Assembly: GCA_021414005.1 (NCBI GenBank)
Contig: JAIOPH010000001.1
Span: forward strand, 62,001 to 126,000
DNA from: Chthoniobacter sp.
GTDB taxonomy: Bacteria; Verrucomicrobiota; Verrucomicrobiia; Chthoniobacterales; Chthoniobacteraceae
Direction of reading: 5' to 3'
DNA length: 64,000 bases
A model generated the notes under the pieces. It searched no databases, was not told where the DNA came from, and saw only the letters and a list, made by a program, of their open reading frames with translations. Below, piece by piece: positions 59,144-64,000 of the stretch (the stretch's first letter is position 1; every line of letters begins with the position of its first letter). A program made the translations under genes and the position numbers.

Positions 59144-62100
59144 ATGAGCATCTCCGAGCCGTTCATCCGCCGCCCGGTCATGACCACGCTGGTCATGCTC
59201 GGCATTCTCGGCTTCGGCCTATTTGCCTTTCGCGGACTGCCCGTCTCCGATCTGCCCAACGTCGATTTTCCCACCCTCCAGATCACCGCGAACCTGCCCG
59301 GCGGCAGCCCCGAAACCATGGCCTCGTCGGTGGCCACCCCACTGGAGCGGCAGTTCAGCACCATCGCCGGTATCGACTCGATGACTTCGACCAGCGCGCA
59401 GGGCATTACCAATATCACCATTCAGTTTTCGCTCAGTCGCGACATCGACGCAGCCGCGCAGGACGTTCAGGCCGCCATTGCCGCCGCCGCCCGCCTGCTT
59501 CCGCACGACATGCCGTCGCCGCCTTCGTACAAAAAGGTCAACCCCGCGGACTCGCCGATCCTTTACCTCGCCATCACCTCCCCCACCCTCCGGCTCTCGG
59601 ACGTGAACGAGTACGCCGACACGCTGCTCGCGCAGCGTATCTCCACGATCCCCGGCATCGCCCAAGTCTCCATCTTTGGTTCGCAAAAATATGCCGTCCG
59701 CGTGCAGGTGGACCCGCGCCAACTCGCCACCCGCGGCATCGGCGTGGATGAAGTCGCCTCCGCGATCGCCGACGCCAACGTGAACCTGCCCACCGGCACG
59801 CTTTACGGCCCGAACGAGGCCAGCACCGTGCAAAGCACCGGTCAGCTTTTCGACGCCGCCGCCTATCGCAAGCTCATCGTCGCCTACCGCAACGGCTCGC
59901 CCGTCCGCCTGGCGCAGCTCGGCACGGTGCTCGACAGCGTGGAGAACAACAAAATCGCGAGCTGGTTTCGCGGCACCCGCGGGATCGTGCTCGCCGTGCA
60001 GAAGCAGCCCGGCACCAACACCGTCGCCGTCGTCGATTCGGTCAAAGCGCTGCTCCCCACTTTCCGTGCGCAAATTCCGCCCTCGGTGGCGCTGGAAATT
60101 CTCTCGGACAAATCTCTCTCCATCCGCGAGAGCGTGCGCGACGTGGAGTTCACGCTCGTCCTCGCGATCGCCCTCGTGGTCCTCGTCATCTTCCTTTTTC
60201 TCCGTAATGTCCGCGCGACCGTCATCCCGTCCATCGCCATGCCGCTCTCCGTCATCGGCACCTTCATGGTCATGCACCTGCTGGGTTTCAGCGTGGACAA
60301 TTTCTCCCTGCTCGCGCTGACCCTGGCCGTCGGCTTCGTCGTCGATGATGCCATCGTGGTGCTGGAAAACATCGTGCGCCATATCGAGGCTGGCGACGCA
60401 CCGATGGAAGCCGCGCTGAAAGGCTCGAAGGAGATCGGTTTCACCATCGTGTCCATGACCATCTCGCTCGCCGCGGTGTTCCTCCCCGTGTTGTTCATGG
60501 GCGGCATCCTCGGGCGGCTGCTCAATGAATTCGCCATCGTCATCGGCGTGGCGATCCTGATGAGCGGCTTCATCTCGCTTACGCTCACGCCGATGCTCTG
60601 CTCGCGCTTTCTCAAGCCGCACAGCGCCCACCAGCCCAGCCGCCTTTACCAACTGAGCGAGCGCGTTTTCGACGGCATGCTACACCTCTACGAGCGCACG
60701 CTGAAAGTTTCGCTGCGGCACCGCTTCATCGTGCTTATGGTCGCAGTCGCAAGCGTGGTCGCCACGGCGTTTCTTTTCACGCTGCTGCCCAAAGGCTTCA
60801 TCCCCAGCGAGGACACCGGACAGATTTTTGCGTTCACCGAGGCGGCGCAGGGCGTGTCCTACGACAAAATGCTGGAGCTGCAGCAGCAGGCCGCCGCCAT
60901 CGTTTTGGAAAACCCTTACGTGGAAGGTTTCATGTCTTCCATCGGCGTCGGCGGCTCCACCTCGACTGGAAATGCCGGGCGCATCTACATGAATCTCAAG
61001 CCGCGCAGCCAGCGCCCGTCCGCCGACGTGATCATCGCCGAACTGCGGCCCAAACTCGCGGGCATCCCCGGCCTCCGCTGCTTCCCGCAGATCGTCCCCT
61101 CGATCCGCATCGGGGGCAGTCTCACCAAGAGTCTCTATCAATACACACTCTTCGGCCCCGATTTGGCGGAACTCTACGCCGTGGCCCCGAAGGTCGAGTC
61201 CAAGATGCGCCAGATCCCCGGTCTCATCGACGTCACCAGCGACCTCCAAATCACCAATCCCCAAGTCCTCGTCACCATCGACCGCGACAAAGCCAGCGCG
61301 CTCGGCGTCTCCGCCGTGCAGATCCAAACCGCGCTCTCCAACGCCTACGGCTCCCGCCAAGTCTCGACTATCTACACGGCGACCAATCAGTACCAAGTCA
61401 TCGTCGAAGTGCTGCCGAAATATCAGGAAAGCGCCGTCGATTTGACCACGCTCTACATCCGCTCCACCTCCGGCAAACTCGTGCCCCTCAGTGCCGTCAC
61501 CAAAATCGGCCGCAACACCGGCCCCCTCACCGTCCAGCACCTCGGCCAGCTTCCCGCGGTCACCATTTCTTTTAACCTAACCAAGGGCGTCGCCCTCGGC
61601 GAAGCGATCCCCAAGATTGAGGAGGCCGTGAAAGCCGAAATCCCCGCATCCATCAGCACCGGATTCCAAGGCACCGCCCAGGCTTTCCAATCCTCCCTCA
61701 ACGGCCTCGGCCTTCTCCTGCTCATGGCCGTGCTCGTCATCTACCTCGTGCTCGGCATCCTCTACGAGAGCTTCATTCATCCGATCACCATCCTGTCCGG
61801 CTTGCCGTCCGCCGGATTCGGCGCGCTCATCGCACTGCTCGTCTTCGGCATGGAACTGAACGTCTATGGCTTCGTCGGCATCCTTATGCTCATCGGTATC
61901 GTGAAAAAGAACGCCATCATGATGATCGACTTCGCTCTGGAAGCACAGCGGCGTGAAGGCAAAGCCCCTGCCGACGCCATCTACGAAGCCTGCATCGTCC
62001 GTTTTCGTCCCATCATGATGACCACTATGGCCGCGCTCATGGGCACGCTGCCCATCGCCCTCGGCATCGGTGCCGGCGCGGAAGCCCGCCGTCCGCTCGG

Positions 62101-62269
62101 CATCGCCGTAGTTGGCGGCCTGCTCGTCTCGCAACTCCTCACGCTCTACATCACCCCAGTCATTTACCTCTACCTCGAACGGCTCCAAGGCCGCGCCCGG
62201 AAAACTCCGTATAACCCGCCCACCACCCCGACCCGTCCCCCGCGCGAATTGGTGCAAGCCACCAGCTAA
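59144..62269 (+). CDS. RND multidrug efflux pump, HAE1 family (MdtB/MdtC-like)
   Basis: 1041 residues, normal for the family. N-terminal FIRRPVMTTLVMLGILGFGL, porter-domain motifs LPNVDFPTLQITANLPGGSP, QGITNITIQF, and the proton-relay Asp pair in VGFVVDDAIVVLENIVRH. The second half shows VLVIYLVLGILYESFIHPIT and GIVKKNAIMMIDFALE, plus the closing GGLLVSQLLTLYITPVIYLY. A proton-driven exporter. No TolC-type gene lies in the window, so the outer channel must be encoded elsewhere. Confidence 0.95.
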   Translation: MSISEPFIRRPVMTTLVMLGILGFGLFAFRGLPVSDLPNVDFPTLQITANLPGGSPETMASSVATPLERQFSTIAGIDSMTSTSAQGITNITIQFSLSRDIDAAAQDVQAAIAAAARLLPHDMPSPPSYKKVNPADSPILYLAITSPTLRLSDVNEYADTLLAQRISTIPGIAQVSIFGSQKYAVRVQVDPRQLATRGIGVDEVASAIADANVNLPTGTLYGPNEASTVQSTGQLFDAAAYRKLIVAYRNGSPVRLAQLGTVLDSVENNKIASWFRGTRGIVLAVQKQPGTNTVAVVDSVKALLPTFRAQIPPSVALEILSDKSLSIRESVRDVEFTLVLAIALVVLVIFLFLRNVRATVIPSIAMPLSVIGTFMVMHLLGFSVDNFSLLALTLAVGFVVDDAIVVLENIVRHIEAGDAPMEAALKGSKEIGFTIVSMTISLAAVFLPVLFMGGILGRLLNEFAIVIGVAILMSGFISLTLTPMLCSRFLKPHSAHQPSRLYQLSERVFDGMLHLYERTLKVSLRHRFIVLMVAVASVVATAFLFTLLPKGFIPSEDTGQIFAFTEAAQGVSYDKMLELQQQAAAIVLENPYVEGFMSSIGVGGSTSTGNAGRIYMNLKPRSQRPSADVIIAELRPKLAGIPGLRCFPQIVPSIRIGGSLTKSLYQYTLFGPDLAELYAVAPKVESKMRQIPGLIDVTSDLQITNPQVLVTIDRDKASALGVSAVQIQTALSNAYGSRQVSTIYTATNQYQVIVEVLPKYQESAVDLTTLYIRSTSGKLVPLSAVTKIGRNTGPLTVQHLGQLPAVTISFNLTKGVALGEAIPKIEEAVKAEIPASISTGFQGTAQAFQSSLNGLGLLLLMAVLVIYLVLGILYESFIHPITILSGLPSAGFGALIALLVFGMELNVYGFVGILMLIGIVKKNAIMMIDFALEAQRREGKAPADAIYEACIVRFRPIMMTTMAALMGTLPIALGIGAGAEARRPLGIAVVGGLLVSQLLTLYITPVIYLYLERLQGRARKTPYNPPTTPTRPPRELVQATS

Positions 62270-62361
62270 CACGCCCTCTCTCAACAGTCGTCCTGGCTCG
62301 AGTTCCCGGCGGGCGCAAACGGGTGGAAACACCATCGATCCGAGTCCGCGAGGCAATCACC

Positions 62362-62637
62362 TTAGCTTTTCCCCCGCCCACCGCCCGGCGGCGTCCGGTG
62401 TTCGCCGAAGTATTTCTCGCTGCGGTAGCGGAGCCAGATGCGGAGGACTTGGGGAACCTTCTCCCGCTCGGCCTCGCTGAGATTTTCGTAAAGCGCGAGG
62501 GCCTTGGCGCGTTCGCCCCGGCACGCGCGGTTGTTATGCGCGTCCCAGTAGTTGCGCGCCACGCGGATGCGGCGGCAGGTTTCTTTGATCAGCTCGGCGT
62601 GGGTCAGTGGACGGTCGGGGTTTCTCTTGGCGGGCAT
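62362..62637 (-). CDS. Small basic protein of unknown function
   Basis: 91 residues from ATG 62637 (MPAKRNPDRPLTHAELIKET). It is helical and charged: RRIRVARNYWDAHNNRACRG, ALALYENLSEAEREKVPQVL, RIWLRYRSEKYFGEHRTPP. The open frame extends upstream for another 110 codons, but that part reads through the repeat element at 62657-62916 and is not credible protein. I do not recognise the family. Confidence 0.7.
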   Translation of the reverse strand: MPAKRNPDRPLTHAELIKETCRRIRVARNYWDAHNNRACRGERAKALALYENLSEAEREKVPQVLRIWLRYRSEKYFGEHRTPPGGGRGKS

Positions 62638-62656
62638 AGGTGTGGAAAAAACAACA

Positions 62657-62916
62657 GTCATCCTGAGCGGAGCGTAGGCTTTGCGCAGCGCAGTCGAAGG
62701 ACCTCTAACTCCAGGCGGGGGCGAAGGTGGTGGCTGGTGGGAATTTCGACCACGGATTTCACGGATGACACGGATTTTCAGAAATCCGCAATCTGTGAAA
62801 TCCGTGAAATCCGTGGTCAACGCTAAGTCGTCCACCGCCTCCGCCCGCGAATAGTTAGAGGTCCTTCGACTGCGTCCTGCCCGCCTGCGCCCGCACGGGA
62901 CTTCGCTCAGGATGAC
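62657..62916. repeat. Nested inverted-repeat element (three stacked arm pairs)
   Basis: Outer pair 62657-62672 / 62901-62916 (gtcatcctgagcggag against cttcgctcaggatgac, one mismatch). Middle pair 62689-62709 / 62854-62874, 21 bp perfect (ending ctctaac / starting gttagag). Inner pair 62748-62766 / 62800-62818, 19 bp perfect (gaccacggatttcacggat). All lie in the 326-bp gap between the small basic protein and the membrane protein at the right edge; no gene is seen here. Confidence 0.9.
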
Positions 62917-62963
62917 GGGTTGGTGGACGCGCATCCGGCAAATCTCGGGCTCACATCCCGCGC

Positions 62964-64000
62964 TCACGCGGTCTGTTTGCGGCGGAAGACTCCGGCGAAG
63001 CTGGCGAACAGCCCGAGCACCAGCGCGGTGCCCGCGAGGATGAGCAAGCGTTTGAAGCCGGACGCGGTGGCGACGGCTTTGGTTTCGAGGTCGATGTGGA
63101 GGTCGGCGTTGAGGTCCACGGCGACGGTGCGGCTGAAGGTGAGCAGGCGGCCTTGTTCGGGGAGGGTGGCCTGGATGGCGGCGGGGTTGCTGATCGCGGC
63201 GTCCTGCTGCTGGATGAGTCGCTCGGCGAGGCGGGTGAAGGCGGCGTTCTCGTCGGCGGAATTGCGGCCCATGAGATCCTTCGCGTCCTGCTGCGTGTAG
63301 TTCGCCTCCTTGTTGCCGGCGTTGCCGCGGAGCTTGCCGGAGACGGGATCGGGCGCGCCGACGACGGTATTGTTGCGGACGTTAAGGCCGACGAGCGCCT
63401 GCTGGAGCTTGAGGTTGTGGAGCTGCACGCGGGCGTCTTCGTTGAAGGCGTTGTCGTGCTGGCTCAGGCCGTAGGCGGACTCGAAGGCGCGGCGCGCCTG
63501 CTGCGGATCGCCTTGCGCCAGCGCGCTGTTGCCACGCGCGAGCATTTGCTCGGCGGCCTGGGTTTTCGCGCGCTGCTGACTGGCCTCGCCCTGGAGATAC
63601 GTCTGTACATCGACGGCGGCGGCGCGGGCGACGATTTGGTCGTCCTGCTTTTGCAGCGAGCCGTCCCACTTTTTGAGCTGCCACTTTTCGTTGAGGAAAA
63701 CCTTCCAGGTGATGTTTTCGAGCGGCAGGTCAAACTTCGGCGCGAGCAGTTTCAGATCGAGTTCGCTCGTGCCGGCCTCGCCGATCTGGCTGCTGTAGAA
63801 AAGCGACACCGGGATCGCTTGATCGCTGCGCGACGGCTGTTCGAGCGGGATAAGAATCTGCGCGCCCTCGCGCCACGGCCACACGCCGTTTTGATTCACA
63901 AACGCGAACCAGAACTTCGCGTCCTTCGGCAGGGTGAGGTGCAGCAGGCGCTTGTCGCCGGGCTGGATGGAAAGCTGCACCTGCGTGAGCATCGCGCCGT
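62964..64000 (-). CDS. C-terminal part of a membrane protein of unknown function (runs off right edge)
   Basis: At least 345 residues; the frame is open to the window edge, and an ATG at 63992 is probably internal, since the segment QVQLSIQPGDKRLLHLTLPK reads as mid-protein. Beta-rich region with FWFAFVNQNGVWPWR and LFYSSQIGEAGTSELDLKLL, then a helical stretch (AEQMLARGNSALAQGDPQQA), a long hydrophilic part, and one C-terminal transmembrane helix (LLILAGTALVLGLFASFAGVF) followed by RRKQTA. A large envelope protein anchored at its C-terminus; family not recognised. Confidence 0.7.
   Translation of the reverse strand, partial: GAMLTQVQLSIQPGDKRLLHLTLPKDAKFWFAFVNQNGVWPWREGAQILIPLEQPSRSDQAIPVSLFYSSQIGEAGTSELDLKLLAPKFDLPLENITWKVFLNEKWQLKKWDGSLQKQDDQIVARAAAVDVQTYLQGEASQQRAKTQAAEQMLARGNSALAQGDPQQARRAFESAYGLSQHDNAFNEDARVQLHNLKLQQALVGLNVRNNTVVGAPDPVSGKLRGNAGNKEANYTQQDAKDLMGRNSADENAAFTRLAERLIQQQDAAISNPAAIQATLPEQGRLLTFSRTVAVDLNADLHIDLETKAVATASGFKRLLILAGTALVLGLFASFAGVFRRKQTA

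Noticed and set aside
62638..62967. N-terminal extension of the 91-residue protein with LTTDFTDFTD and REIRGR segments
   Set aside because: These peptides are translations of the nested repeat element, a common annotation artefact in this phylum.

Overview
The window is GC-rich, densely coded chromosomal DNA from a Gram-negative bacterium, most likely a member of the Verrucomicrobiota (Planctomycetota is the second choice). The reasons are three separate pairs of PSCyt1/DUF1549/DUF1553 and DUF1501 proteins, a PEP-CTERM protein, a prepilin-like H-X9-DG protein, an FHA/kinase/WD40 giant, a type II secretion cluster, and translated intergenic repeats typical of that superphylum. No rRNA or tRNA gene was recognised. 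The assignment rests on gene content read by eye, not on a search.

Layout. 1-7.8 kb: type II secretion genes, gspD-gspE leftward (gspE runs off the left edge) and gspH-I-J-K-L-M rightward with 4-bp overlaps. 7.9-9.8 kb: a sugar-type DegT aminotransferase followed by two overlapping four-helix EamA/ArnE-F-like proteins. 9.9-14 kb: first PSCyt1/DUF1501 pair; its DUF1501 member carries a frameshift and a 30-bp inverted repeat lies between the two genes. 14-21.2 kb: two paralogous membrane-anchored leucine-rich-repeat proteins, each preceded by the same G-run block, flanking decayed fragments of a RepB/ParB-type partition protein and a helicase, and a 1360-residue FHA-Ser/Thr kinase-WD40 protein. 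21.2-22.1 kb: non-coding DNA with a 21-bp minisatellite. 22-31 kb: a Tat-type gamma-glutamyltransferase and two further DUF1549/DUF1501 pairs facing each other. 31-33.6 kb: a lipoprotein divergent from a BlaI-like repressor and an M56 (BlaR1-like) peptidase, with two 18-bp palindromes between them.

33.7-39.2 kb: a TatD nuclease, then a three-part exopolysaccharide enzyme (GH18-like, NodB deacetylase, processive GT2) overlapping a GH26-like lipoprotein. 39.2-43.9 kb: a leftward operon headed by a well-conserved cobalamin riboswitch, encoding a secreted PEP-CTERM propeller-like protein, a secreted surface protein, a pseudopilin-like protein and a rhodanese that lacks its cysteine, with a divergent small membrane protein. 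This operon is the best candidate for an undescribed system: it resembles in outline the surface B12-capture loci of Bacteroides but is built on a different surface-anchoring scheme.

44-64 kb is mostly housekeeping: lepB with two unknown exported proteins, coaD-DUF177-rpmF, plsX, two methyltransferases (one Rsm22-like), a metallo-beta-lactamase-like remnant, a UbiA prenyltransferase, an O-antigen ligase/TPR protein, and an RND pump pair without a TolC. The right edge has a nested inverted-repeat element and the C-terminal part of an unrecognised membrane protein.
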